A DNA stretch of 64,000 nucleotides from Cetobacterium_A sp051653945. GTDB taxonomy: Bacteria; Fusobacteriota; Fusobacteriia; Fusobacteriales; Fusobacteriaceae. Made by a program: the position numbers and the translations under genes. Where the stretch lies: NCBI RefSeq assembly GCF_051653945.1, contig NZ_JBOFXD010000050.1, forward strand, positions 1-64,000, written 5' to 3'. Positions 27,568-35,771 of this stretch are shown here, in pieces. The notes under the pieces are model-generated. The model worked only from the letters and a program-made list of their open reading frames with translations. It made no database searches and was not told the DNA's origin. Numbering within the stretch: the stretch's first letter is position 1; every line of letters starts with the position of its first letter.

Positions 27568-28140
27568 ATGGATAGGCAAGTTACAATTGAATCAGTTAAA
27601 TTAGTTGAACAACTGAAAAAAATATTTCCTAAAGATGGTTATCATCTTATCAGTTTACAGGAAAAGTTTTACATTTGGGAGAAATATATGGATATTTCAA
27701 AAGATAAACCTATTGAGGAATATGATACTGGAATAAAAACAAAAGATTTATTAAGTCCAAATGAAAAAAAGTTCTATGAAAATCTACATGGGAATATAAA
27801 GCCTGAAAACCTTATAAATTTTAATCTAAAACCAAAATTAATTGAAAATAGTGATGATACTCTTAGTAAAACTTTAATTCTAGGAGAGGATTTTATAAAT
27901 ACTAAAAATCAGAGAGTTTTAAAATTTACTTTTTTAAATTTTAGAGGTTATGATATTGAAGAGTTGAAGCAGAAAAAGTTTTCTGAGAAAGACTTTATCG
28001 ATTCTTTAGTAAATAGTTTTCATCCAAATAGCGTTGATAAAATAGAAGTAGACGAATCAGAGTATTATTTTTTTGAAACTGAAAAAATCGTTATTCCAGG
28101 TATTATTATCTTAGCTGTTTCTATACTTTTTATGATTTAA
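27568..28140 (+). CDS. Protein of unknown function with C-terminal membrane anchor (190 aa)
   Basis: The bulk of the protein is hydrophilic and Lys/Glu-rich with no motif I recognise. The last 18 residues (IVIPGIIILAVSILFMI) are a single hydrophobic segment, so the protein is probably tail-anchored in the inner membrane with its N-terminal domain in the cytoplasm. A near-consensus promoter and an AAGGAG site precede it. Two further small unknown genes follow on the same strand. Confidence 0.7.
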   Translation: MDRQVTIESVKLVEQLKKIFPKDGYHLISLQEKFYIWEKYMDISKDKPIEEYDTGIKTKDLLSPNEKKFYENLHGNIKPENLINFNLKPKLIENSDDTLSKTLILGEDFINTKNQRVLKFTFLNFRGYDIEELKQKKFSEKDFIDSLVNSFHPNSVDKIEVDESEYYFFETEKIVIPGIIILAVSILFMI

Positions 28141-28208
28141 AGATATTTAAAGGATTTAAAAGATATTTTATGTATATATTTGTATAAATATATTACGGAG
28201 GTCTTATT

Positions 28209-28508
28209 ATGTATTATAGAGAATATTTTTTCTATCTAAAAGAAAGATTACCAGAGAAATGCTATGAAGTGCTTAAAGAGTGTTATAAAACACAAAAAAA
28301 TGATATAGAAAGTAATTTTAAATTATTGCACAACTCTGTAGTAAAAGTTGAAACTGTTGATATTTTATTACCTATTAAAGAAACTTACTACCATATGGAT
28401 TATGAAATTCTATTGAGAGAAGAACTTATAATGAAAGATCACTCAAGAGAGAATCGTTATAAACTTGATCGTTTTGGTATATATCTTTTACACTATTTAA
28501 ATGATTAA
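28209..28508 (+). CDS. Small protein of unknown function (99 aa)
   Basis: The product is hydrophilic and rich in Tyr, Lys and Glu, with no signal peptide or membrane segment and no family I recognise. ACGGAGG precedes the ATG. It is followed after 23 bases by another small unknown gene. Confidence 0.65.
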   Translation: MYYREYFFYLKERLPEKCYEVLKECYKTQKNDIESNFKLLHNSVVKVETVDILLPIKETYYHMDYEILLREELIMKDHSRENRYKLDRFGIYLLHYLND

Positions 28509-28531
28509 ACTTAAAAATAAACGGAGGCACT

Positions 28532-28786
28532 ATGAAAGAAGCAAAGAGCTTTGCTGATACCTTATATCTTTTAATGGAGGATTTTGAATACACTATTCCA
28601 GAACTGGAAGATGATATTTTTTCACTTTTATGTGATGAGTTTCAACTTACACTAACAGAGGAAAATAAGCATCTTTATTTTCTTTTGGAGAGTTCTAATT
28701 TAGATCAAAATATTAAGCTAAATACTGAAAGAGTTGAATATGATGGAGAGGAGTTCTTTATTATAACATCTGTAAAAGTAGCTTAG
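28532..28786 (+). CDS. Small acidic protein of unknown function (84 aa)
   Basis: The product is acidic and soluble, with no recognised motif. A CGGAGG site precedes the ATG. It is the last of three same-strand unknown genes starting at 27568. The terminator at 28785 overlaps its stop codon. Confidence 0.65.
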   Translation: MKEAKSFADTLYLLMEDFEYTIPELEDDIFSLLCDEFQLTLTEENKHLYFLLESSNLDQNIKLNTERVEYDGEEFFIITSVKVA

Positions 28787-28812
28787 GGAATAGTTTAACT
28801 ATTCCCTTTTTT
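28785..28812. terminator. Bidirectional intrinsic terminator
   Basis: AGGGAATAGTT pairs with AACTATTCCCT with T run after it. It lies between the small acidic protein gene and the converging DUF4269 gene. Confidence 0.85.
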
Positions 28813-29383
28813 CATACCCTATTTCTTTTAATTTATCCACTATCTCTTTATCACTTAAAATTTCTAAATTCAAAAGTTCTTCATAAGGATTGCCAGTCAA
28901 TTTTAAAAGTTTAGCAAAAGCAGGTTCTGTTTTTACACCCTCTCTTTTTAAGATGATTATCATCTCCTTAAATTTTGAATTAGCACAATTTAATAATCTA
29001 CTTTCAATAATCATATGCCTATATCCGTTTGTTTGAGCAGGTATAAGCTTTGAAGCATATATTTCTATCTCTATATTATCTACAAAAAAGTTAGTTATAA
29101 CTACTTCATCACTTAAAAATTTATCTGAAATTTTAAAGTCTTTTAATTGGGAGAAGTTTTTAATAATAATGTTTTTTAAACTCTCTTTATTTTCCAGATT
29201 AATTTGACACACTATATCTAAATCACTTTTTTCTATATCAATTTCAATTGGTATAGTTCCAACTAAAATTGGTTTAAATTCTTTTAAAATATTAAAAATA
29301 TCTATTTTTTTTAATATTTTGTAACTTTGCATCTGCTTTAAATTTCCATTTTTTAAATACTCTATATTTTTAAATTTCTCCAT
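28799..29383 (-). CDS. DUF4269 nucleotidyltransferase-like protein
   Basis: The 194-residue protein has the segment LVGTIPIEIDIEKSDLDIVC, which matches the nucleotidyltransferase-like core of DUF4269 (a Gly-Thr turn, then a D-x-D metal site). The later EIEIYASK offers a third acidic ligand. The substrate is unknown. The ATG at 29383 is taken because GGAG lies seven bases upstream; an ATG four codons earlier has no site. Confidence in the family is moderate to good. Confidence 0.72.
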   Translation of the reverse strand: MEKFKNIEYLKNGNLKQMQSYKILKKIDIFNILKEFKPILVGTIPIEIDIEKSDLDIVCQINLENKESLKNIIIKNFSQLKDFKISDKFLSDEVVITNFFVDNIEIEIYASKLIPAQTNGYRHMIIESRLLNCANSKFKEMIIILKREGVKTEPAFAKLLKLTGNPYEELLNLEILSDKEIVDKLKEIGYEKRE

Positions 29384-29470
29384 ATACAACTCCATTTTCG
29401 TTTGTTTTATAATTATTAAGTACTTTTTTAAAACGTCATTTCTTTTTTGTTTTACTATTTAAAAACATAT

Positions 29471-29499
29471 TTGACATTTATATACATTTATAGTACTAT
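29471..29499 (+). promoter_or_regulatory. Consensus sigma-70 promoter of a candidate small RNA
   Basis: TTGACA (29471-29476), 17-base spacer, TACTAT (29494-29499). No protein-coding frame starts near it, and a strong terminator follows about 95 bases downstream. Confidence 0.85.
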
Positions 29500-29505
29500 A
29501 TCTAT

Positions 29506-29626
29506 GAAACCGAATTTGATTGAATAGATCTATATACCCCCCAAAAATCTATTTTAATCTTTTTTATTTTTTAACACTCCCCCGTGTTAATAAAAACTCC
29601 TTTTCCCCAAAAGGAGTTTTTTTATT
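29506..29626 (+). ncRNA. Candidate small regulatory RNA with three C-rich loops
   Basis: A consensus promoter and an intrinsic terminator delimit a transcript of about 120 nt without a plausible gene (the only ATG gives seven codons with no ribosome site). It folds into three hairpins, each showing a C run in its loop. The first is AATAGAT (29523-29529) with ATCTATT (29547-29553), loop containing CCCCCC. The second is TTAACAC (29571-29577) with GTGTTAA (29584-29590), loop TCCCCC. The third is the terminator, loop CCCC. C-rich loops are the seed regions of many sRNAs that pair with Shine-Dalgarno sequences. A leader role for the gene at 29711 is the alternative. Confidence 0.65.
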
Positions 29627-29627
29627 C
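29592..29627 (+). terminator. Strong intrinsic terminator of the candidate small RNA
   Basis: AAAAACTCCTTTT (29592-29604), loop CCCC, AAAAGGAGTTTTT (29609-29621), followed by more T. No protein gene ends just upstream on this strand. Confidence 0.88.
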
Positions 29628-29710
29628 TCCAATAATTTTAAAATAAAAAAGGAAATAAAAATTTTATAAGAATAATATTTCAGAAGTTTAGAACTATAGG
29701 AGGTTTATAT

Positions 29711-30079
29711 ATGAAAAAATTACTTTTAAGTTTAACTATTTTATTGTCACTTACAACTTTTGCCAACTCTAAAGAGGATATGATCGAAATGGGATTGATG
29801 AATAAGTTTCCTACTTTAACAGATGGTAAAACAGCTATCAATGTTTATGAATATGATGTTGATTTAGACCACCACAAAATAGAGCTAAAAGTAGAACTAA
29901 AAGGCGATGCTTCAAAAGAGGAATATAATAAATTAGACAAAGCAAAACTAGAAACACTTGCTTCTGAAATGGCAAAATATACTCAAACTGAATCAGGAAA
30001 AACTCTTCCAGTTTATGTTGAGATTGAACTAGATAGAGATATGCTTCCAGATGAAATTTTATATAAAAATACTTTTTAA
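29711..30079 (+). CDS. Secreted protein of unknown function (122 aa)
   Basis: A signal peptide (MKKLLLSLTILLSLTTFANS) leads to an acidic mature domain of about 100 residues with no family I recognise; its mix of Lys/Glu and alternating strands suggests a small globular periplasmic protein. AGGAGG precedes the ATG. The gene stands alone between the small-RNA terminator and its own terminator. Confidence 0.72.
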   Translation: MKKLLLSLTILLSLTTFANSKEDMIEMGLMNKFPTLTDGKTAINVYEYDVDLDHHKIELKVELKGDASKEEYNKLDKAKLETLASEMAKYTQTESGKTLPVYVEIELDRDMLPDEILYKNTF

Positions 30080-30093
30080 ATAAAAATTAAACT

Positions 30094-30138
30094 AAAAAGG
30101 CAACTTTCAATTTTTAATCATTGAAGTTGCCTTTTTTT
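30094..30138 (+). terminator. Intrinsic terminator
   Basis: AAAAAGGCAACTTTCAA pairs with TTGAAGTTGCCTTTTT with one bulge and a T run. It ends the secreted-protein gene. Confidence 0.82.
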
Positions 30139-30221
30139 AAAATCTAATACCCCCGTATTTATTCATATAATATCATATTCTCAAACTAATTTCAAGTTGT
30201 TTGTTCATTTTTTGTAGTTTT

Positions 30222-30653
30222 TTACTCAAAATCATCTATTAAAAAAATTTTTTTAATCCTATCTGAGATTTGCTCAAAATAAATTGACTTATCTATATAA
30301 TAATCTATAAAAGTTTCATCTAAAATATTATAATTTTCTAATCCCTCTAATAAATCTGAGCGATTAATAATCAGTCTATCTTTAAAAATTTCATTGATAT
30401 ATTTTTTTATATCTTTAGCTGAAAAAATAGATATATATTTATCAAAAAATAGATGCAAACTATTCTTTGTATAATTTTCATAAAGCTCCACTGCATCAAA
30501 GTGATTTTTTATATAGTTTATATTATTCACGTACTTTTTAAACTCATCAATAGGAATTACAGATCCTGAGATATAAAATATACTGTCTATATAAACTAGA
30601 TAGGGTTGTATCTTGTAGATTGTTTCTAATTTCTTATCTATTAAACTATTCAT
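30222..30653 (-). CDS. Protein of unknown function (143 aa)
   Basis: The product is soluble, rich in Ile, Tyr, Asp and Lys, probably alpha-helical, and I recognise no family. An AGGAGG site precedes the ATG. It stands alone, separated from murI upstream by a terminator. Confidence 0.65.
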   Translation of the reverse strand: MNSLIDKKLETIYKIQPYLVYIDSIFYISGSVIPIDEFKKYVNNINYIKNHFDAVELYENYTKNSLHLFFDKYISIFSAKDIKKYINEIFKDRLIINRSDLLEGLENYNILDETFIDYYIDKSIYFEQISDRIKKIFLIDDFE

Positions 30654-30727
30654 GCCTCTCCTCCTTGTTTAATCCCATATCTGTTATTCTATTCTACGAA
30701 ATAGTTTCTATATTTCTTTTTTTTGAA

Positions 30728-30759
30728 TAAAAAAAGTAACAACATCACATTGTTACTTT
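30728..30759 (-). terminator. gltS-murI terminator
   Basis: AAAAAAAGTAACAA pairs with TTGTTACTTTTT around a short loop. Read on the minus strand it lies just past the murI stop and is followed by T residues. Confidence 0.82.
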
Positions 30760-30769
30760 TTCTAATTAA

Positions 30770-31567
30770 CTACCCCATCAAAGGTTGATAGATGTTTAAA
30801 AGTTCTTCACCCAAAAATCTTTCTCCTACTTTTTTAAATCTATCTATATCTCCTGTTACGAAATAGTCTATATTTATTTTTTCTTTTCTACTTTTTTTAA
30901 ATCCATTTTTTAACGCCAACTTATTTAATTCAAACAGCACATGCATAGCAGTTTCTTCAGCTGGATCCACTATTTTTGTATCTATTAATTTTTCAATCTC
31001 ACTTCTTATTAAAGGGTAGTGTGTACAACCTAAAATTAAAGTATCGATATCTTTTGGTAATAGATCCACATATGATTTTAAAAGTTTTGTATTTCTGTCG
31101 TTATCCTCCCACCCTCTCTCTATCATAGGACAAAGAAGATCACAACCTCTTTGAAAAACTTCATATTTTGGATTTAAAGTTTTTATTACCTTTTCATAAA
31201 TCCCACTTTTAGCAGTTAGTGGTGTTGATAAAACACCTATTTTTTTATTTTTACTTTGCTTTATAGCCATAGCTGCACCAGGTTGGATTACTCCTATTAT
31301 TGGAACACTTGTAAACCTTTCTCTGAGAGTATCTAAAGCTGCTGCTGTTGCAGTATTACAAGCTATAACTATTATATCCACTTGATTATCTATTAGAAAC
31401 TCTCCTATGTTTAAACAAAGTTCTTGAATCTCTTTTACACTTTTACTTCCATAAGGGGAGTTCATACTATCTCCATAATATATTACATCTGCAAAGTCTA
31501 TTTTTTCTTTTATTTTTTTTAACACGCTTAATCCGCCAACTCCAGAATCAAAAACACCAATTTTCAC
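30770..31567 (-). CDS. murI: Glutamate racemase MurI
   Basis: MurI interconverts L- and D-glutamate for peptidoglycan. The 265-residue protein has IGVFDSGVGGLSVLKKI (Asp7), the first catalytic cysteine in VIACNTATAA (Cys70) and the second in LGCTHYPLI. It starts at GTG, with AGGGAGGGG upstream; no ATG fits. It lies 26 bases after gltS, a sensible pairing of glutamate uptake with D-glutamate supply. Confidence 0.95.
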   Translation of the reverse strand: MKIGVFDSGVGGLSVLKKIKEKIDFADVIYYGDSMNSPYGSKSVKEIQELCLNIGEFLIDNQVDIIVIACNTATAAALDTLRERFTSVPIIGVIQPGAAMAIKQSKNKKIGVLSTPLTAKSGIYEKVIKTLNPKYEVFQRGCDLLCPMIERGWEDNDRNTKLLKSYVDLLPKDIDTLILGCTHYPLIRSEIEKLIDTKIVDPAEETAMHVLFELNKLALKNGFKKSRKEKINIDYFVTGDIDRFKKVGERFLGEELLNIYQPLMG

Positions 31568-31593
31568 TTTGCCCCTCCCTTTTTAATTATATT

Positions 31594-32793
31594 TTATTTT
31601 CCAAAAATATTTATAAATACTGTAATTAAAGAAGCATTAGTGAAGTCAATAAATAAAGCTCCTACTAAAGGTAGCACGAAAAATGCTGTTGGTGATGGTC
31701 CATTTGCTGCTGTAAACGATTCCATGTTTGCCATTGCATTTGGTGTTGCTCCCATTCCAAATCCACAGTGCCCTGATGCCATTACAGCTGCATCATAATC
31801 TTTTCCCATAATTCTAAATGTTATGAAGTATGCATATAACGCCATTATTGTTGTTTGAACTAAAAGAATAACTACCAGTGGAATTGCTAATGCTGCTAAC
31901 TCCCATAACTTCATAGACATTAAAGCCATTGCTAAGAATAGTTGTAAAGATATATTTCCAACTACATTTATTGTATGTAGTGGTAACTCTGTATCTTTGT
32001 TATCTATAACATTTCTTATAATAGCAGCTACTAACATTGGCCCTATATATGCAGGTAAAACTATTCCCACTTTTTTAGATAGAGGTATTAATAATCCTCC
32101 AATTCCCATTGATATAACAATGTAAACAATTGCATGAAAAAGATTTTCTTCTGTAATTTGCTCTTTTACAACATTTTTTGAATCTTCTTCTGGGATTAAA
32201 AACTCCTCCTCTTTATGCCCAACCAATCCATAACGTTGCATCACTCTTTTTGCAACTGGTCCACCAATCATACATCCAGCAACTAATCCAAATGTTGCTG
32301 AAGCTATTGCAACTGACATAGCTCCTGTTGCTCCTGCTGCTTCAAGAACTGGTCCAAATGCTCCAGATGTTCCATGCCCTCCAGTTAATGGTACTGATCC
32401 TGCTGCTATTCCTAACAGTGGATTTAAACCAAAAAACTTAGCTAATGTAACTCCTACAAGGTTTTGAATTATTACTAACAAACTTGCTACACACAAAAAT
32501 ATAAATACCTGAATACCACCTTTTTTTAACAGTTTTAAACTTGCTAAGAAACCTATTGTTGTAAAGAATGCTATCATTAAAAGATCTTTTAATGCTCCAT
32601 CAAATGAGAACGTAAATGTTTGTGAAAGTCTACCAATCAATGTAAATACTGAAAATATTACTCCACCAATTACTGGAGCTGGTATAAAGAACTTTTCAAA
32701 AAAATTAACTTTTTTCTTAACCCATCTTCCAAGCAATAATAAAACAACTGCTACTGCTAAAGTTTCTGCCATGTTAAATTGATATTCAAACAT
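31594..32793 (-). CDS. gltS: Sodium/glutamate symporter GltS
   Basis: The 399-residue inner-membrane protein has about ten or more transmembrane helices and the GltS hallmarks: GSVPLTGGHGTSGAFGP in the first half and ASGHCGFGMGATPNAMANM in the second, the pair of re-entrant motifs. The ATG at 32793 is chosen because AGGAGGG precedes it and it gives the usual GltS N terminus; an upstream in-frame Met lacks a site. A near-consensus promoter lies at 32835-32863. Confidence 0.94.
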   Translation of the reverse strand: MFEYQFNMAETLAVAVVLLLLGRWVKKKVNFFEKFFIPAPVIGGVIFSVFTLIGRLSQTFTFSFDGALKDLLMIAFFTTIGFLASLKLLKKGGIQVFIFLCVASLLVIIQNLVGVTLAKFFGLNPLLGIAAGSVPLTGGHGTSGAFGPVLEAAGATGAMSVAIASATFGLVAGCMIGGPVAKRVMQRYGLVGHKEEEFLIPEEDSKNVVKEQITEENLFHAIVYIVISMGIGGLLIPLSKKVGIVLPAYIGPMLVAAIIRNVIDNKDTELPLHTINVVGNISLQLFLAMALMSMKLWELAALAIPLVVILLVQTTIMALYAYFITFRIMGKDYDAAVMASGHCGFGMGATPNAMANMESFTAANGPSPTAFFVLPLVGALFIDFTNASLITVFINIFGK

Positions 32794-32834
32794 AAAATCC
32801 CTCCTACTATATTTTTGTATTTCATCTTGGCACA

Positions 32835-32863
32835 AGTATACTTCTTAAAAAGTACAATTTCAA
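32835..32863 (-). promoter_or_regulatory. Sigma-70-type promoter for gltS-murI
   Basis: On the minus strand, TTGAAA and TATACT are spaced exactly 17 bases apart, about 42 bases upstream of the gltS ATG. The rest of the gap up to 33082 is AT-rich with nothing else recognised. Confidence 0.8.
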
Positions 32864-33082
32864 ATATATAAATAATATATAATCTATTTCTTAAATATAT
32901 ACATATTTTATATTTAATCTCTATTTGAGCGTTTTAGTCATTTTTTATCAATTTTTGAAAAATATTTTTTCTAAATAAATACAAATTGAAATTAACTTTT
33001 ACATAATTTTTTTTAAAGGAGATTTACCATTTTAACAGAATAATAAAATATAAGATAATTTTATTTTTAAGGAGGGATTTCA

Positions 33083-33622
33083 ATGCAAGAGTTTAACAAA
33101 AAAGTTTTTACCTATCTTTTAGTAACAGGAATTCTATTTAGTTTAGTTGGAATTTTTGGAATTTTTAGCCCCACTATATTCTCCATATATTTAGTTGATA
33201 TACTTGCAGCATTTTTCTTAGTTAGCGGTGTTAAAAACTTTACTAAAGGATTCCAATTTAGAAAGGTACCTAACTTCCATTGGGGACTTTATATCTTTAT
33301 AGGTGTTTTAGAGGTAGTAATCTCTTTATCTCTATTTAGCACTCCATTTGCTAGTCAAATATATATGATTATATATGCTGGAATTTTCATGATTTTCAAA
33401 GGAATATTCATTGTTTTAAACATTTTATTCAACAGAAAAATATTCCCAAGTTTAGTTGATTTTAGTTTAGGTTCTGGTGTTATAGATCTACTATTTGGTG
33501 TGCTTTTAGTTGCACTACCATTTTTCTCTCAACAGTTTATATTCTTATGTATTGCTTGGTATATACTCTTTAGTGGAGCAAACTTAATCTTATCAGCATT
33601 TTACTTTAAAAGATCACAATAA
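33083..33622 (+). CDS. HdeD/DUF308 family membrane protein
   Basis: The 179-residue protein has about six transmembrane helices arranged as repeats of the DUF308 unit (GIFSPTIFSIYLVDILAAFFLVSGV and the similar GVLLVALPFFSQQFIFLCIAWYILFSGAN). HdeD is linked to acid resistance in E. coli; the role here is not known. AAGGAGGG precedes the ATG. Confidence 0.8.
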   Translation: MQEFNKKVFTYLLVTGILFSLVGIFGIFSPTIFSIYLVDILAAFFLVSGVKNFTKGFQFRKVPNFHWGLYIFIGVLEVVISLSLFSTPFASQIYMIIYAGIFMIFKGIFIVLNILFNRKIFPSLVDFSLGSGVIDLLFGVLLVALPFFSQQFIFLCIAWYILFSGANLILSAFYFKRSQ

Positions 33623-33643
33623 AATTTATTGACCAAATATAGT

Positions 33644-33676
33644 AAAGAGGGTAGAACTCAGTTCTACCCTCTTTTG
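33644..33676. terminator. Bidirectional intrinsic terminator
   Basis: AAAGAGGGTAGAACT and AGTTCTACCCTCTTT form a 13-15 bp stem. It lies between the HdeD-like gene and the end of the nine-gene minus-strand run. Confidence 0.88.
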
Positions 33677-33677
33677 C

Positions 33678-34577
33678 TTATTTTTTAACTATTAGTTGCT
33701 CTTTTTCTCCATCTATCTCTAAAACTTCTCCAAACTCTAGTGTCAACATTGGAGTACAGTGTCCAGATCTTAAATTATAACAAACTGGTTTTTTTAAATC
33801 TTTAAAATGACTATCAAAAACATCCTGTAAAGACATATCATCCTCACTTGATTTGTCACAACTCTTAAAATCTCCCAGCACTACCCCAGAAACTTTATCA
33901 AAAATTCCTCGGTTTTTTAACTGCCACAACATTCTATCCACCTTATATGTTGTTTCTCCAATATCCTCTAAAAATAGAATTTTATTGTCATACTCTAAAT
34001 CAAACTCTGTTCCTAAATTTGATACTAAAACTGCTAAGTTTCCTCCAATTAGTTGTCCACTTCCTTTTAAACTGTTATAAAAGTATATTTTTTCATTAAA
34101 GTTTTTCATTATATAACTTTCATTACTACTCATAACTTTTATAAAATCATTTAAAGTATCTAAACTATAGTCTTCTGAAAAATTACTTACAGCCATAGGT
34201 CCATGAAAAGTTTTCAGATGGCATTTTTTAAAAAATGCCATATGTAAAGAGGTCACATCACTATATCCTATAAAAGGTTTTGGATTATTTTTTATAACTT
34301 CATAATCTAAAAGTGAAAGCATTCTAATGCCTCCATATCCACCTCTTACACACATAATTGCATCTACATCTCTATCTTGAAAAAAACTGTTAATATCTAT
34401 AGCTCTATCCTCATCTGTTCCAGCAAAAGAGTACCATACATTTTTTACACTTTTTCCAATTTTAATTTTAAAACCTAATTTTTCTAAGTTTTCAATGGCA
34501 CTTTTCAATTTATCTTTATTAGCACTACTTGCTGGTGCAACCAGTCCAAGAGTATCTCCTATTTTTAATCTTTTCAT
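33678..34577 (-). CDS. LD-carboxypeptidase (S66 family)
   Basis: This 299-residue enzyme would cleave the L-Lys/DAP to D-Ala bond of muropeptides, a step in murein recycling or immunity to microcin-like compounds. The nucleophile Ser106 lies in FIGYSDVTSLH, upstream of which is CVRGGYGG. A Glu in LFLEDIGE and a His in RSGHC complete the usual triad. It has no signal peptide, fitting a cytoplasmic recycling enzyme. It is the last gene of the run and follows spmB by 13 bases. Confidence 0.9.
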   Translation of the reverse strand: MKRLKIGDTLGLVAPASSANKDKLKSAIENLEKLGFKIKIGKSVKNVWYSFAGTDEDRAIDINSFFQDRDVDAIMCVRGGYGGIRMLSLLDYEVIKNNPKPFIGYSDVTSLHMAFFKKCHLKTFHGPMAVSNFSEDYSLDTLNDFIKVMSSNESYIMKNFNEKIYFYNSLKGSGQLIGGNLAVLVSNLGTEFDLEYDNKILFLEDIGETTYKVDRMLWQLKNRGIFDKVSGVVLGDFKSCDKSSEDDMSLQDVFDSHFKDLKKPVCYNLRSGHCTPMLTLEFGEVLEIDGEKEQLIVKK

Positions 34578-34590
34578 ATATTACCACAAC

Positions 34591-35130
34591 CTAACTAAAC
34601 ATTAGATTACAAATCCACACTGCTGCTAAAATTCCAGCTATATCAGCTAATAGTCCTGCTGCAACTGCATGTCTTGTTTTTCTAATACTAACAGCTCCAA
34701 AGTAAACTGCTAAAACATAGAAAGTTGTTTCTGTTGATCCCATCATAACTGAAGCCATTCTTCCAATCATAGAGTCTGGTCCGTAAGTTAAAAAGATATC
34801 ATTTAAAATCCCTGTTGACCCTCCTCCTGAAAGAGGTCTCATAATAGCCATTGGTAAAACCTCTCCAGGCATTCCTATAAACTCTAAAATTGGGTTTAAG
34901 TATCTTATTATTACATCAATAGCTCCTGAGCTTCTAAAAACTCCAATTGCTACTAGCATAGCAACTAAAAATGGAATGATTCTAATAGCTGTAGAGAATC
35001 CCTCTTTTGCTCCTTCACAAAACACCTCATATACTTTTACTTTTTTTACAAAGTACGCATATGAAACTATAAATAGTATAATTAAAGGAATTGCATATAG
35101 AGATATTCTTTCCATTATAAGTGTAAACAT
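34591..35130 (-). CDS. spmB: SpmB-like nucleoside-recognition membrane protein
   Basis: The 179-residue membrane protein has the Gate/nucleoside-recognition domain with FLVAMLVAIGVFRSSGAID and MRPLSGGGSTGILND, followed by GSTETTFYVLAVYFG. These match SpmB, named from Bacillus spore maturation, although no sporulation is expected here. Its ATG shares a base with the spmA stop (TAATG), so the two are translationally coupled. SpmA and SpmB probably act together as one transporter. Confidence 0.86.
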   Translation of the reverse strand: MFTLIMERISLYAIPLIILFIVSYAYFVKKVKVYEVFCEGAKEGFSTAIRIIPFLVAMLVAIGVFRSSGAIDVIIRYLNPILEFIGMPGEVLPMAIMRPLSGGGSTGILNDIFLTYGPDSMIGRMASVMMGSTETTFYVLAVYFGAVSIRKTRHAVAAGLLADIAGILAAVWICNLMFS

Positions 35131-35756
35131 TACTCATCCCCTCCCACAGCATCTGTTTTTACAACTGTTTCTCTTTTAAATGAAGGCAACTTTTGTAAAA
35201 CTTTACATGATACAACTGCAACTATTGTTGAAATTGCTGTTGCTATTATTGTTGGAGCAATTATTTCTGTCACGTTTGCTGAGTTTGCTGCTGCTCTATA
35301 AGCTATTACACTTGATGATATTAAAGTAACAGAAGATGTATTTATAGCTAAAAACAATACCATTGCATTTGAAGCTTCCTCTTTGTTATCATTTAGCTCT
35401 TGTAACTCCTGCATAGCTTTAATTCCTAATGGAGTAGCTGCATTTCCTAATCCAAAGAAATTTGCTGCTACGTTAGCTACAATACTTCCAACTGCTGGAT
35501 GATCCTCTGGAATCTCTGGAAATAATCTTTTCATTACGGGTCTTAAGCCTCTTCCCAAAGCCTTAACTAATCCCGCTTCTTCAGCAACTTTCATCAATCC
35601 TAACCAAAAGGCCATAATTCCAATAAGCCCTATTGCTATCTCCACCGCTGTTTTCGACGATGATATAACAGAATCTGTTACCGCTTGTACATTTCCTGTA
35701 AACATTGAAACAACAATTCCAATTAATATAAGTCCTAACCATATTGCGTTTATCAT
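35130..35756 (-). CDS. spmA: SpmA-like nucleoside-recognition membrane protein
   Basis: The 208-residue membrane protein shows the Gate domain of SpmA: GLIGIMAFWLGLMKVAEEAGLVKALG, then HPAVGSIVANVAANFFGLGNAATPLG, the latter diagnostic for this family. It lies 15 bases after thiP and overlaps spmB. The transported ligand is unknown. GGGAGGG precedes the ATG. Confidence 0.86.
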   Translation of the reverse strand: MINAIWLGLILIGIVVSMFTGNVQAVTDSVISSSKTAVEIAIGLIGIMAFWLGLMKVAEEAGLVKALGRGLRPVMKRLFPEIPEDHPAVGSIVANVAANFFGLGNAATPLGIKAMQELQELNDNKEEASNAMVLFLAINTSSVTLISSSVIAYRAAANSANVTEIIAPTIIATAISTIVAVVSCKVLQKLPSFKRETVVKTDAVGGDE

Positions 35757-35771
35757 GCTTGTTCCCTCCCT

